Shown here in pieces: positions 33,726 to 42,548 of a stretch of DNA of 64,000 bases. The DNA comes from Lachnospiraceae bacterium (GTDB lineage: Bacteria > Bacillota > Clostridia > Lachnospirales > Lachnospiraceae): NCBI GenBank assembly GCA_900168235.1, contig FUZG01000012.1, positions 1-64,000 on the forward strand, read 5' to 3'. The notes beneath the pieces were generated by a model. It made no database searches. It worked only from the letters and a program-made list of their open reading frames with translations, and had not been told where the DNA came from. How positions within the stretch are numbered: the first letter of the stretch is position 1; each line of letters starts with the position of its first letter. The translations under genes were made by a program, and so were the position numbers.

Positions 33726-33945
33726 GCGTTAATCAGGAAGCGGAGAGCGTTGCTTTCCATAAGCATCCCGTAAAGAACCGCACAGGTGAGATCCACTGCA
33801 TACGAAGACTTGGCACGCAGGGCAAGAGCTATGCTGGAAGCGAATGTCCTGCGTGCTTATGTCGAAGTCAGCAGTTAGCTCACCGTTGTGTCGGTTCTCC
33901 GGGATGTGTTGGAAACAACGCCCTACGCTTCCGTCAACGCGTCAC
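33726..33945 (+). repeat. Inverted-arm element A2, copy 1 of a ~215-bp repeat
   Basis: About 220 bp with self-complementary arms: GGAAGCGGAGAGCGTTGC pairs with the segment AACAACGCCCTACGCTTCC, and ACCGCACAGGTGAG with CTCACCGTTGTGTCGGT, while GCACGCAGG and CCTGCGTGC close the inner stem. The reverse complement of 44965-45176 matches by eye at about nine tenths of positions. It lies about 165 bp before the PrdC-like gene; another hairpin GCAGTATAAG/CTTATACTG follows at 33996-34050. Confidence 0.75.
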
Positions 33946-34108
33946 CCCCGCCACTCCCGCCACCCACCGTTAGCCGGTCATAACAATTTCGAATGAGCAG
34001 TATAAGAATTTGTCGTTTTACGATTGGGGGTGTGGTGCTTATACTGTCAGTAATCCGACAGAACAATGAAACTAACGGATAAAAATTGAATCATGAAAGG
34101 AGGAAGCC

Positions 34109-35431
34109 ATGAGTAATACCTATGAATTTCCTCTAAAACAGCATATCGGAGGAGAAGCTGTCCCGTGTGTCGTCGAAGGAGATGAGATACACAAGGGACA
34201 GCTTCTTGCATATCAGGGGGAAGGACTTGGAAGCAGTATCTACTCCAGCGTTTCGGGAAAAGTGATCGGCGTCGAGAAAGGCCTGATAAAAGTCGTAGCT
34301 GACGCAGAACAGCCGGAAGAGTATGAGAAGCTAAAAAGCACAACTCCGCTGGAGCTCATAAAAGAATCCGGTCTTGTAGGACTTGGAGGTGCAGGATTTC
34401 CCGCCTATGCAAAATTCTCAAAGCCATTCAAAAACGGCGGAACGGTGATCATAAATGCAGCAGAGTGTGAGCCAATACTAAGCCACAATATTGCCCGTAT
34501 CGAGAAAAAGCCGGAGCAGCTCATACGCGGACTCAGGATCGCGATGGAAGTGTCCGGAGCAGATAAAGGTGTGATCGCCATAAAGGAATATCATACCGAG
34601 GCGATAAAGGAACTTAAAAAAGCAAACAGTGATCCGTCGATCAGGATAAAAACTCTGGAAGACATTTATCCCATGGGCGAAGAAAGAGCGATAATCCGCG
34701 AAGTCATGGGGAAACTCCTTCCGGTCACTGCACTTCCTTTAGAAGCAGGAGCGATCGTCATAAACGCAGAAACAGCATGCAGGATTCAGGAAGCTGTGGA
34801 TCTGAAAAAACCTTTTATAGAAAAAGATATGACAGTCGCAGGAAAGATCCGCGGGAATGAAAAGTTGATACAGATATTTTTGGATGTACCTCTCGGAACA
34901 AAAGTTTCTGACATGTTTGAGAAGGCAGGCGGCGATATCGGTCACGGGCTGAGTGATGGATACGGCGAGATCATCATGGGAGGTCCGTTCACAGGGAAAC
35001 GGACTTTTCCTGATGCACCTGTAATAAAGACCACAGGCGGACTCATAGCATCAGAGTGTTTCCCAAAAGGTCCTGAAAAAATCGGACTGCTGGTATGTGC
35101 CTGCGGTGCAAATAAAGAAAGACTGGAAGAACTTGCAGAAAGCATGGGATCAAAAGTTGTCGGCACAGAATATTGTAAGCAGGCAGCAGAAGTCGGGAGC
35201 ACGAGAAAATGTGAGAATCCCGGAAGATGTCCCGGTCAGGTTCAGAAAGTAATGGCATTGAAAAAAGCAGGAGCAGAAGCACTTCTCATAAGCAACTGCA
35301 CAGACTGTTCCAATACAGTAATGTCCTGTGCGCCAAAGCTCGGGTTTCCCGTATATCACTGCACAGACCAGGCGCTCAGAGCAGTAAATCATAAACTTAT
35401 CCGCCGTATAAAAGATTCACAGGCAGGATAA
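34109..35431 (+). CDS. prdC: PrdC-like electron-transfer protein
   Basis: A 440-residue RnfC/PrdC-type protein. It starts with the sandwich-barrel region FPLKQHIGGEAVPCVVEGDE and the NADH-binding-like stretch VGLGGAGFPAYAKFSKPFKN, then INAAECEPILSHN. The C-terminal region is Cys-rich: VCACGANKE, KCENPGRCPG, and NCTDCSNTVMSCAPK. In proline-fermenting clostridia PrdC passes electrons to proline reductase. GGAGG precedes the ATG. First gene of the island, cotranscribed with prdA-like 22 bp downstream. Confidence 0.85.
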   Translation: MSNTYEFPLKQHIGGEAVPCVVEGDEIHKGQLLAYQGEGLGSSIYSSVSGKVIGVEKGLIKVVADAEQPEEYEKLKSTTPLELIKESGLVGLGGAGFPAYAKFSKPFKNGGTVIINAAECEPILSHNIARIEKKPEQLIRGLRIAMEVSGADKGVIAIKEYHTEAIKELKKANSDPSIRIKTLEDIYPMGEERAIIREVMGKLLPVTALPLEAGAIVINAETACRIQEAVDLKKPFIEKDMTVAGKIRGNEKLIQIFLDVPLGTKVSDMFEKAGGDIGHGLSDGYGEIIMGGPFTGKRTFPDAPVIKTTGGLIASECFPKGPEKIGLLVCACGANKERLEELAESMGSKVVGTEYCKQAAEVGSTRKCENPGRCPGQVQKVMALKKAGAEALLISNCTDCSNTVMSCAPKLGFPVYHCTDQALRAVNHKLIRRIKDSQAG

Positions 35432-35453
35432 AGATATAGAGGAGGATGAAAAA

Positions 35454-37253
35454 ATGTCTATCACAAAAGAAACACTAAAGCTTCATATGAAAGATCCTGC
35501 GATCTTTTGCTGCAGGAGAGAAAAGGGACTTGTGATAAGCGAAGCAGATCTGGAAGACCCGAGTCTCTTTGATGACATGGTAGATGCAGGCCTCCTGACA
35601 CTGAGTCCTGATGGGCTCAAGATCGAGCAGGTGCTTGGAAGTACGCTTTTACAGGATGTAGAAGCACTGACACCTATCACAGCAGAGGTGCTGGATAAAG
35701 TAAATGAAACAGCATCACCTGCACCGGAGAAAGCAGTTGAGAAAAAGACGGCAGAAACAACAGTGCCGGTCATCAGAACAGAAAATAAAGGAGACGGCAT
35801 GATCCATATCGAAATCGCAAAAGCAGATCATATCGAAGGTCTGAAGCTTGACGTACCCGCATTTGCGGCAGGTTCGGCACCCGGGGCAGCTCTGACAGAG
35901 AGCTTCGTACCCGTTCCCGGAGCAGCACCCTCAGGTGAAAAGAAAGTGATCCGTAAGCTGATAAAGAAGCACATGAAGATCATAAAGGTAGAACTCGGTG
36001 ATAAGACATCTATAAAAGACGGAGTTCTCACCATTGATAAGTCAGTAGTAGATAAGGCAGTTTTAGAAGATCCCCTCTGCAAGAGCCTCGCGCTGGATGT
36101 GATTTATCCTGATCAGCGGCATCAGTACACAGAGACCATCATGGATGTCTGCCCTATCGCAACAAAGGTCGAGGGTGAGCTCGGTGAAGGCGTGACAAAA
36201 GTAGCAGACGGCGTTGTATTTATGCTGACAGGCGTAGATGAAGACGGTGTACAGGTTCATGAGTTTGGTTCATCAGAAGGATATCTGGACGAAAAAATGT
36301 ACTTCGGTCATCCGGGATGTGCTGATGAAAACGACATCATCATCCGTTGTCACGCAGTGATCGAGAGACTTACAGGAATGACCAGACCGGGTCCCTTTGC
36401 GGCACATAAGTGTCAGGATTACGTGATCCAGACCATCAGAGATGAGCTTAAAAAGTACGACGGCGAGATCGTTCGTGAAGAAATCTGTGAGGACGTTCGC
36501 AGAAGCGGAAATCCGAGAGTCGTTCTCGTTAAGGAGATCATGGGACAGGGCGCGATGCATGACAATGTAATCTGCCCGTCAGAACCTTGCGGTATCCTCG
36601 GCGGTCAGAAGAACGTTGACTGCGGAAATGTACCCATCATGCTAACACCGAATCAGGTTCGTGACGGTTCTATCCATGCACTCACCTGTATCGGGCCCGC
36701 AACTAAGGAAATGACACGTCACTATATCCGTGAGCCCCTTGTAGAAGGACTCGCAGGAGATACAGAGCTCGACCTTATCGGAGTTGTTTTTGTAGGTTCC
36801 CCGCAGGTAAATGATGAAAAGCTCTGGGTTTCAGAGAGACTTGGTTCACTTCTTGAGTCCCTCGATATCGACGGATGCATCATCACCACAGAAGGTTTTG
36901 GAAATAACCACATCGATTTTATCCAGCACATCGGTCAGGCAGGAAAGAGAGGTATTCCGGTAGTAGGTGTTTCCTTCTGTGCTTATCAGGGTCAGCTGGT
37001 AGTAGGAAATGAGTACGCATCTGCCATGGTTGAGGAAAACATGGATAAGGGCGGATTTGAAAATAACGTTGCAGGATGCTCATGTGTCACAAAGGAAGTT
37101 GCAGCACGTGCGATTCAGATGCTGAAAAACAAGATGGCAGGTGTTGAGATCAAGCCCGCTGAAAAGAAGTGGAACAACGACGTTATCAACGCAAACAACA
37201 GACTGTTAGGACTCCCGGAAACAGTCCTGCTTGATAACGGAACTTTACACTGA
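35454..37253 (+). CDS. prdA: PrdA-like D-proline reductase proprotein
   Basis: A 599-residue protein homologous to PrdA, the D-proline reductase subunit that cleaves itself to form a pyruvoyl cofactor. HALTCIGPATKE contains Thr411-Cys412, at the position of the known processing site, so maturation should occur. Other blocks: PFAAHKCQDYVIQTI, CPSEPCGILGGQKNVDCGN, and FCAYQGQLVVGNEYASAMVE. AGGAGGATG lies before the start; the stop overlaps the next ATG by one base. The enzyme should act with PrdB. Because the partner is a Cys form, whether the substrate is proline or a relative is open. Confidence 0.85.
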   Translation: MSITKETLKLHMKDPAIFCCRREKGLVISEADLEDPSLFDDMVDAGLLTLSPDGLKIEQVLGSTLLQDVEALTPITAEVLDKVNETASPAPEKAVEKKTAETTVPVIRTENKGDGMIHIEIAKADHIEGLKLDVPAFAAGSAPGAALTESFVPVPGAAPSGEKKVIRKLIKKHMKIIKVELGDKTSIKDGVLTIDKSVVDKAVLEDPLCKSLALDVIYPDQRHQYTETIMDVCPIATKVEGELGEGVTKVADGVVFMLTGVDEDGVQVHEFGSSEGYLDEKMYFGHPGCADENDIIIRCHAVIERLTGMTRPGPFAAHKCQDYVIQTIRDELKKYDGEIVREEICEDVRRSGNPRVVLVKEIMGQGAMHDNVICPSEPCGILGGQKNVDCGNVPIMLTPNQVRDGSIHALTCIGPATKEMTRHYIREPLVEGLAGDTELDLIGVVFVGSPQVNDEKLWVSERLGSLLESLDIDGCIITTEGFGNNHIDFIQHIGQAGKRGIPVVGVSFCAYQGQLVVGNEYASAMVEENMDKGGFENNVAGCSCVTKEVAARAIQMLKNKMAGVEIKPAEKKWNNDVINANNRLLGLPETVLLDNGTLH

Positions 37254-37696
37254 TGATCGACTACATCATTAATCCGGTCCGGATGGGAGGCCTCGTAAAA
37301 GAGGTCACGGATGACAGAGTAAAGGTTCATGTACACGGGAGACTCGGTGTCATCACAGTTCCCAAGGGACTGGTAATGGGAAGCGAAGATCTGGTTCCGG
37401 GGCATGAGATGGAATTTTATTTCAGCTATATACGGGTGGTGGAAGACCCATACGATTACGACAGCGCAGATATGACCACCGACCACGAGATAGCGCCATG
37501 CCTTATCGGAGGAAAGATCACAGAAGTAAATGATACAGCGGCAAAAGTTGAAATGATGGATGGCCTCGGAACAGTAGCAGTTCCCAGAAGATGGTATTTT
37601 ACCCCGATGCCCTTAAAAGAAGGTCAGGACACAGAATTTTACTTTAGCTGCATGAAGGTCACAGGTAAGCGTGATATTCCGGCAGAGTCCATCTAA
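37253..37696 (+). CDS. CBO2463/CBO2479-type proline-cluster protein
   Basis: A 147-residue protein made of two similar halves: MIDYIINPVRMGGLVKEVTD with MEFYFSYIRVVED, and CLIGGKITEVNDTAAKVEMM with TEFYFSCMKVTG. It resembles the small CBO2463/CBO2479-domain proteins found only next to prd genes in clostridia. It overlaps prdA by one base (TGATG) and precedes prdB by 33 bp, so it is part of the reductase unit. A structural or assembly role is inferred from context. Confidence 0.75.
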   Translation: MIDYIINPVRMGGLVKEVTDDRVKVHVHGRLGVITVPKGLVMGSEDLVPGHEMEFYFSYIRVVEDPYDYDSADMTTDHEIAPCLIGGKITEVNDTAAKVEMMDGLGTVAVPRRWYFTPMPLKEGQDTEFYFSCMKVTGKRDIPAESI

Positions 37697-37729
37697 AGGA
37701 AAGCGTGAAACCGATTTAGATAGAGGAGA

Positions 37730-38458
37730 ATGTGTATGTTGACAACAGTAGAAGGAATGCAGTCAGAAATCTTTGTTCCGGTAACTCCGAAGCCTGTATT
37801 TTCAGAATTAAAAAAGCCTCTCAGCGAGTGTAAAGTGGCTTTCATCACAGCAGGCGGTATTCATAGAAAAGATCAGACACCGTTTAACACATCGGGCGAT
37901 TTCTCATACAGAACTATCCCCTTTGATTCAGAAGCGGATGAGCTCATGGTAACTCACGGCGGATTTGATAACTCAGATATCAATAAGGATGTAAATGCGA
38001 TGTTCCCGATAGACCGTCTGCATGAGCTGGTGGATGAGGGATTTATCGGATCTCTTCCAAAAGAAACCTACACCTTCATGGGCGGCGGCGGAAACGTTGA
38101 AAAGTTCAAGAACGAAACAGGTCCTGAGATCGCGAGAAAGCTTAAGGAACAGGGAGTAGATATCGTTCTCTGTACAGGAGGATGCGGAACATGTCACAGA
38201 TCAGCGACTATAGTCACCAGATGCTGTGAGGAAGAAGGCATGAGCTGTGTAGTTATAGCAGCACTTCCGCCAATCGCCCGCCAGCAGGGAGCACCCCGTA
38301 TCACAGCGCCTCACGTGCCCATCGGATCAAATGCAGGTGAGCCGAACAACATCCCCATGCAGACAGCCATCGTAAAGGAGTCACTGGAGTGGGTCAGAGA
38401 CTGCCCGAGCTACAACCAGATGAAAGTACTTCCCTATGAGTACAGACACAATGTCTGA
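37730..38458 (+). CDS. prdB: PrdB-like D-proline reductase subunit, cysteine form
   Basis: A 242-residue homologue of PrdB, the catalytic subunit that is a selenoprotein in classic proline fermenters. The redox motif here is TGGCGTCHRSA: the codon at residue 152 is TGC, giving Cys-Gly-Thr-Cys where selenoprotein forms carry Sec-x-x-Cys. There is no in-frame TGA. Further blocks: VAFITAGGIHRKDQTPFN, NTSGDFSYRTIP and MGGGGNVEKF. Length matches the family. AGAGGAG precedes the ATG. A Cys form is usually slower but independent of selenium. Confidence 0.85.
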   Translation: MCMLTTVEGMQSEIFVPVTPKPVFSELKKPLSECKVAFITAGGIHRKDQTPFNTSGDFSYRTIPFDSEADELMVTHGGFDNSDINKDVNAMFPIDRLHELVDEGFIGSLPKETYTFMGGGGNVEKFKNETGPEIARKLKEQGVDIVLCTGGCGTCHRSATIVTRCCEEEGMSCVVIAALPPIARQQGAPRITAPHVPIGSNAGEPNNIPMQTAIVKESLEWVRDCPSYNQMKVLPYEYRHNV

Positions 38459-38503
38459 TGGGTGTGTCCGGCGCGAAAAGCCGGAAAGAGAGGAATAGAC
38501 AGC

Positions 38504-39151
38504 ATGGATCTTGGCTTTTTATCGAAATTACTGCCCATGCTATTCAGCGGGTTAAAAGTGACTATCCTGATAGCGGTCGCCGGAATCATTTTTGGATTTC
38601 TACTCGGCACTCTCGCAGGTTTTGCGCTGGAGAGCAGGATAAAGATATTTAACGGCATCGCAAATATTTACATATGGGTAATCAGGGGAACACCGCTTAT
38701 AGTGCAGGCATTGTATGTATACTATGTCATCCCGAAGATACTGGGGATCGACCTTTCCAGCAATATTTCGGGTATCCTGGTCATTACGTTAAATTCAGGA
38801 GCGTTCATTGCCGAGATCGTGAGAGGCGCGCTGAACAGCATCGATGCAGGGCAGAGAGAAGCGGGACTGTCCCTGGGACTCACGGCAGCACAGACAACCT
38901 GGCACATCATAGTCCCTCCGGCATTTCGCTCGATCCTGCCGGCGCTCTTCAATCAGTTCATCATCTCGGTAAAGGACACGGCGCTCCTGTCCGTGATCGT
39001 TGTAAATGAGATCACTCATGAGGCGCAAAATTATGCATCACTGAGTTATAAGACAATCCCCACATATACCACGCTGGCGGTTTTCTACCTGCTCCTGATC
39101 TCAATCCTTATCGTGCTCCAGAAAATGGTAGAGAGAAAAATAATGAGGTGA
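38504..39151 (+). CDS. Amino-acid ABC transporter permease
   Basis: A 215-residue HisMQ/GlnP-type permease with about five membrane segments and the coupling-helix motif [20 protein letters not shown]. The ATG at 38504 has AGAGAGGA upstream and is preferred over 38462. It precedes its ATPase by 5 bp and, with the binding lipoprotein at 40550, forms a polar amino-acid importer placed inside the proline cluster, so proline or a precursor is the likely cargo. Confidence 0.9.
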   Translation: MDLGFLSKLLPMLFSGLKVTILIAVAGIIFGFLLGTLAGFALESRIKIFNGIANIYIWVIRGTPLIVQALYVYYVIPKILGIDLSSNISGILVITLNSGAFIAEIVRGALNSIDAGQREAGLSLGLTAAQTTWHIIVPPAFRSILPALFNQFIISVKDTALLSVIVVNEITHEAQNYASLSYKTIPTYTTLAVFYLLLISILIVLQKMVERKIMR

Positions 39152-39155
39152 TGAT

Positions 39156-39899
39156 ATGGGAACTCTGATAAAGATCAATAACATAATGAAAAGCTTCGGT
39201 GATCTGGAGGTCCTGCGGGATATCAGCATGGACGTGGAAGAGGGCGAAGTTATCGTTATAATCGGTCCTTCCGGATCGGGAAAGAGCACATTTTTACGCT
39301 GTATAAACCAGCTGGAAAATCCCACGAGCGGTGAGATCTGGTACAAAGAAAAAAATGTGATGGATCCCGCTCAGATGAAGCTCCGGGACTATCGGGAAGA
39401 GGTTGGAATGGTATTCCAGAGATTTAATCTTTTCCCTATGAAAACAGTTCTGCAGAACGTGATGCTGGCACCGGTACTCACGAAAAAGAAGAACAAGGCA
39501 CAGGCAAAAGAGAAAGCAATGGAATTACTGGAAAAAGTCGGGCTTGCGGACAAAGCAAATGTTAAGCCTGCAACTCTTTCCGGCGGACAACAGCAGAGAG
39601 TAGCAATAGCAAGGGCGCTGGCGATGGAACCGACAGCGCTCCTTTTTGATGAACCAACTTCGGCACTTGATCCTGAGCTTGTAGGTGATGTCCTTCAGGT
39701 AATGAAGGATCTCGCAAAAGAGGGAATGACAATGATCGTGGTGACTCACGAGATGGGTTTTGCCCGGGATGTGGCGGACCGCGTGATCTTTATGGCGGAC
39801 GGATACATCGTAGAAGAGGGCGCACCGGATGTCATTTTTACTGATCCAAAGAATGAAAGGACCAGAGCATTTTTGTCCAGAGTGCTGGATAAGAATTAA
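39156..39899 (+). CDS. glnQ: Amino-acid ABC transporter ATPase, GlnQ-type
   Basis: A 247-residue ABC ATPase with Walker [11 protein letters not shown]-loop [20 protein letters not shown], signature [16 protein letters not shown], Walker [20 protein letters not shown] and switch His in [16 protein letters not shown]. All parts of the glutamine/arginine/polar-amino-acid subfamily are intact. Overlaps or abuts its neighbours in the same operon. Confidence 0.95.
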   Translation: MGTLIKINNIMKSFGDLEVLRDISMDVEEGEVIVIIGPSGSGKSTFLRCINQLENPTSGEIWYKEKNVMDPAQMKLRDYREEVGMVFQRFNLFPMKTVLQNVMLAPVLTKKKNKAQAKEKAMELLEKVGLADKANVKPATLSGGQQQRVAIARALAMEPTALLFDEPTSALDPELVGDVLQVMKDLAKEGMTMIVVTHEMGFARDVADRVIFMADGYIVEEGAPDVIFTDPKNERTRAFLSRVLDKN

Positions 39900-39917
39900 A
39901 AACGGAGGAAATTCAGG

Positions 39918-40514
39918 ATGAGTAAGTTTTACATTACCATTGCGAGACAGTTTGGAAGTCTCGGACGTCCTATAGCAAGGGAATTATCTGAGATGCTGGG
40001 CATCGAGTACTACGACAGGGATATCGTTGAAGAAGCTTCAAAGAAGCTCCAGCTCCCTGTATCGGTCATAAATTCTGAGGAAGAAAAAAGTGTGAAGAGC
40101 AGTTTTTTGAACATGCTATTTCCCCTTGGAACAGACTCGGTGGATAAGCAGGACAAGATATTTGATGTGCAGAAAAAGATCATTACGGATTTTGCGGCGA
40201 AGGATTCAGCTATATTTGTTGGACGGTGCGCGGATTACATCCTGAAGGATTATGAAAACGTGCTGAATATTTTTATATATGCTCCAAAAAATGAAAGGTA
40301 TCTGAACTGCGTAAATGCGCTGAAGATGAACCCGAAGGAAGCAAAAAAGATGATGGAAGAAGTTGACCGCGCAAGGGAGCAGTACTGGCACCGCTATGCA
40401 GGACATTCTTCTGCGGATTTTGAATCCACACATCTGATGATAAATTCCAGTCTGTTCGGTATCCATGATACAGCAAAGATCCTCGCGGATATTGCCAGGG
40501 ACAGATTCCTATAA
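39918..40514 (+). CDS. Cytidylate kinase-like family protein
   Basis: A 198-residue P-loop-type protein of the cytidylate-kinase-like group: FYITIARQFGSLGRPIAREL, IEYYDRDIVEEASKKL, IFVGRCADYILKDYENVLNI. In this group the first loop reads RQFGSLG rather than a classical Walker A. It sits between ATPase and binding protein of the transporter, an unusual place. Many Lachnospiraceae carry such proteins in operons of unrelated function; true substrate unknown. Confidence 0.8.
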   Translation: MSKFYITIARQFGSLGRPIARELSEMLGIEYYDRDIVEEASKKLQLPVSVINSEEEKSVKSSFLNMLFPLGTDSVDKQDKIFDVQKKIITDFAAKDSAIFVGRCADYILKDYENVLNIFIYAPKNERYLNCVNALKMNPKEAKKMMEEVDRAREQYWHRYAGHSSADFESTHLMINSSLFGIHDTAKILADIARDRFL

Positions 40515-40549
40515 ACGGTACCGGTGTAGCTAAAAAAGGAGGACAGATT

Positions 40550-41473
40550 ATGAAAAGATCACTAAACAGAACATGGCTCGGAAAGGGGCTCGCGGCGGTA
40601 ATGGCTGTGATTATGGCGGGATCACTCACAGCCTGCGGAAGTGCAGCAGCAGGCAGCGCATCGGCTGCGACAAAGGCTTCTGAGAGCAGTGCGGCAGGAA
40701 GCTCGGAAGCAGGCAGTTCAGAAGCGGGAACGGCAGCAGACGGCTCGGTGGAAGGTGCACTGAAAGGTGTAACACTCACCTTCGGAACATCAGGACTTTT
40801 TGCACCGTTTTCCTACTATGACGAGGATGGAAATCTGATCGGTTTTGACATTGATTTCTGTAATGCACTGAAGGATTATCTGGGATTTGAGATCGAGGGC
40901 GAGATGCAGGCGATGGATTACTCAGCGCTTTCCACATCTCTTGCAGAAGGAAAGCTGGACTTTGGAATGGCAGCCCTCTGCGCGACAGACGAGAGAAGAG
41001 AGGTTATGGGCTTCACAAAGACCTATTGTGACTCAGGTCTTTCAGTAGGAATCAATAAAGAGACATCACCGAAGGAGCTTACATCGGTAGATATGCTCAC
41101 AAGCGGCGATTATAAGGTTGCAGTTGAAAAAGGAACAGCTTCCCACATGTACATGCAGAAGATCGGTGTTCCGGAGAGTGCTCTTGAAGTTCATGACGAG
41201 ATCACTACAGCGTATGAGTCTCTTGAGCAGGGCAAAGTCGATGCAGTGATTCAGGACACACCGGGTCTTGCTTACTATATCAAGACAGCACCCGGCACAA
41301 AGGCAGAGATCGTTGGCGAACCTTTCAATCAGGGTCAGTCACCCTATGCCGTTGCAGTCTCATTTAAGTGTGAGGGAGCAAATCCCGGGATCACAGAGAC
41401 TTTTGACCGGGCTATCGATGAGCTGATCGCAAACGGCACATTTGAGGAACTGTCTAAAAAGTGGCTTGAGTAA
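40550..41473 (+). CDS. Amino-acid ABC transporter substrate-binding lipoprotein
   Basis: A 307-residue lipoprotein: signal ending GSLTAC near residue 29, an Ala/Ser/Gly-rich linker, then a family-3 solute-binding domain (PFSYYDEDGNLIGFDIDFCN, MDYSALSTSLAEGKLDF, VAVEKGTASHMYMQK, YESLEQGKVDAVIQD). It supplies the permease and ATPase upstream. An Arg/Asp pair typical of amino-acid carboxylate/amine binding is present (ATDERREVM). Confidence 0.9.
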   Translation: MKRSLNRTWLGKGLAAVMAVIMAGSLTACGSAAAGSASAATKASESSAAGSSEAGSSEAGTAADGSVEGALKGVTLTFGTSGLFAPFSYYDEDGNLIGFDIDFCNALKDYLGFEIEGEMQAMDYSALSTSLAEGKLDFGMAALCATDERREVMGFTKTYCDSGLSVGINKETSPKELTSVDMLTSGDYKVAVEKGTASHMYMQKIGVPESALEVHDEITTAYESLEQGKVDAVIQDTPGLAYYIKTAPGTKAEIVGEPFNQGQSPYAVAVSFKCEGANPGITETFDRAIDELIANGTFEELSKKWLE

Positions 41474-41476
41474 AAA

Positions 41477-42346
41477 TTATGGTTCGATCTCCTCTATCAG
41501 CAGATCGATAAAGTGTCTGGCAGCGGGAGACAGAGAAGAAGCGGAGCGGTAAGCGATACCGAGTTCACGTGAATAGTAAGGTTCGAGCGGGAAGGCATCG
41601 AATGAAAAGTCGTTGCCTTCCACGACGAGCTTTGGAAGGATGGATAGACCTAAGTCATTGGCAACCATTGAAACGATGGCGCTGTCATCTTTTGAGGAAA
41701 AGCGTTCATTAGGAGTGACGCCTGAGTCTTCCAGAGCGAAGTGGATGTCATAGTCAGTGCCTTCTGCAGAAATGATGAAGGGCTTGTCGTGCATCTGTGA
41801 AATGGGAAAAGAAGTAGTGCCTTCCTTGGCATAACCTTTTGGAAGTACGGCAACGAGCGGATCTTCTGCAAGATGGATCCATTCCAGACTCTCGGTATGA
41901 CGCCTGCTCAGCAGGCCAAAGTCAGCGATACTGTCATTGATCCAGGATACGATGTCATCCGTACCGCCTTCCAGAAGTTCTACTTCGATACCGGGGTACT
42001 GTTTCTGGAAACGGTGCAGGACTTTCGGAAGCCACATACGTGAAGTGCTGGCGAACGCAGCGATGGTGAGATGTCCTATCTCCAGTCCGTTAAGGAGTGA
42101 CACAGTCTGGGATAGCTGCTCATTTACGGACAGCAGACGGCGGACGATAGGCAGGATCACTTCAGCATTTGGAGTGAGCTCGATGCCCTGACGGGTCCTG
42201 TTAAAAAGTGAGAATCCAAGTTCATTCTCCATCGATTTCAGGATATGGCTCACGCCGGGCTGGGTATAACCCATATTGTCGCCGCTCTTGGTGAAATTTT
42301 TTGTCTCAGCTACGTCTGCAAACAGAAGGTATTTATTGATATCCAT
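41477..42346 (-). CDS. LysR-family regulator of the proline island
   Basis: A 289-residue LysR protein: MDINKYLLFADVAETKNFTK then NMGYTQPGVSHILKSMENEL for DNA binding and a type-2 periplasmic-like sensor domain. Start at 42346 is chosen for GAGGAC upstream and domain match; the frame to 42448 would add an unlikely Cys/Ser-rich tail. It lies between two transcription units of the island and is divergent from the racemase gene, so it probably controls racemase/aminotransferase and perhaps the reductase. No PrdR-type sigma-54 activator is present. Confidence 0.9.
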   Translation of the reverse strand: MDINKYLLFADVAETKNFTKSGDNMGYTQPGVSHILKSMENELGFSLFNRTRQGIELTPNAEVILPIVRRLLSVNEQLSQTVSLLNGLEIGHLTIAAFASTSRMWLPKVLHRFQKQYPGIEVELLEGGTDDIVSWINDSIADFGLLSRRHTESLEWIHLAEDPLVAVLPKGYAKEGTTSFPISQMHDKPFIISAEGTDYDIHFALEDSGVTPNERFSSKDDSAIVSMVANDLGLSILPKLVVEGNDFSFDAFPLEPYYSRELGIAYRSASSLSPAARHFIDLLIEEIEP

Positions 42347-42370
42347 AGGCAAGTCCTCACTTTGGGTAAG

Positions 42371-42400
42371 AAAAAAGGGCATTCCCGAATGGGAACACCC
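42371..42400 (-). terminator. Intrinsic terminator in the lysR leader
   Basis: On the minus strand GGGTGTTCCC-ATTC-GGGAATGCCC is followed by six T, 25 nt before the lysR start. As it is in the 5-prime leader, it would prematurely stop lysR transcription unless antiterminated. Six bases before the stem read CAACGA, only loosely similar to a T-box antiterminator. Confidence 0.75.
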
Positions 42401-42548
42401 TCGTTGGCTGGATCGTTTGTTTCGTTGAATTATACGGAACAATGACATAACTGTCTAGAATGTAATTTAATGATTTAACTGTTTTTCTGAATGACAAAAT
42501 TGATCAATTTTATTGTTTTAGTGCCGGGATAACCGGGAAAGGAGCGAT

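Noticed and set aside
38170-38200. Selenocysteine insertion in prdB
   Set aside because: The key codon is TGC and no TGA occurs in frame, so no recoding is needed.
42371-42412. T-box riboswitch before lysR
   Set aside because: Only a loose match to the T-box bulge; no specifier loop or stem I could be recognised upstream.
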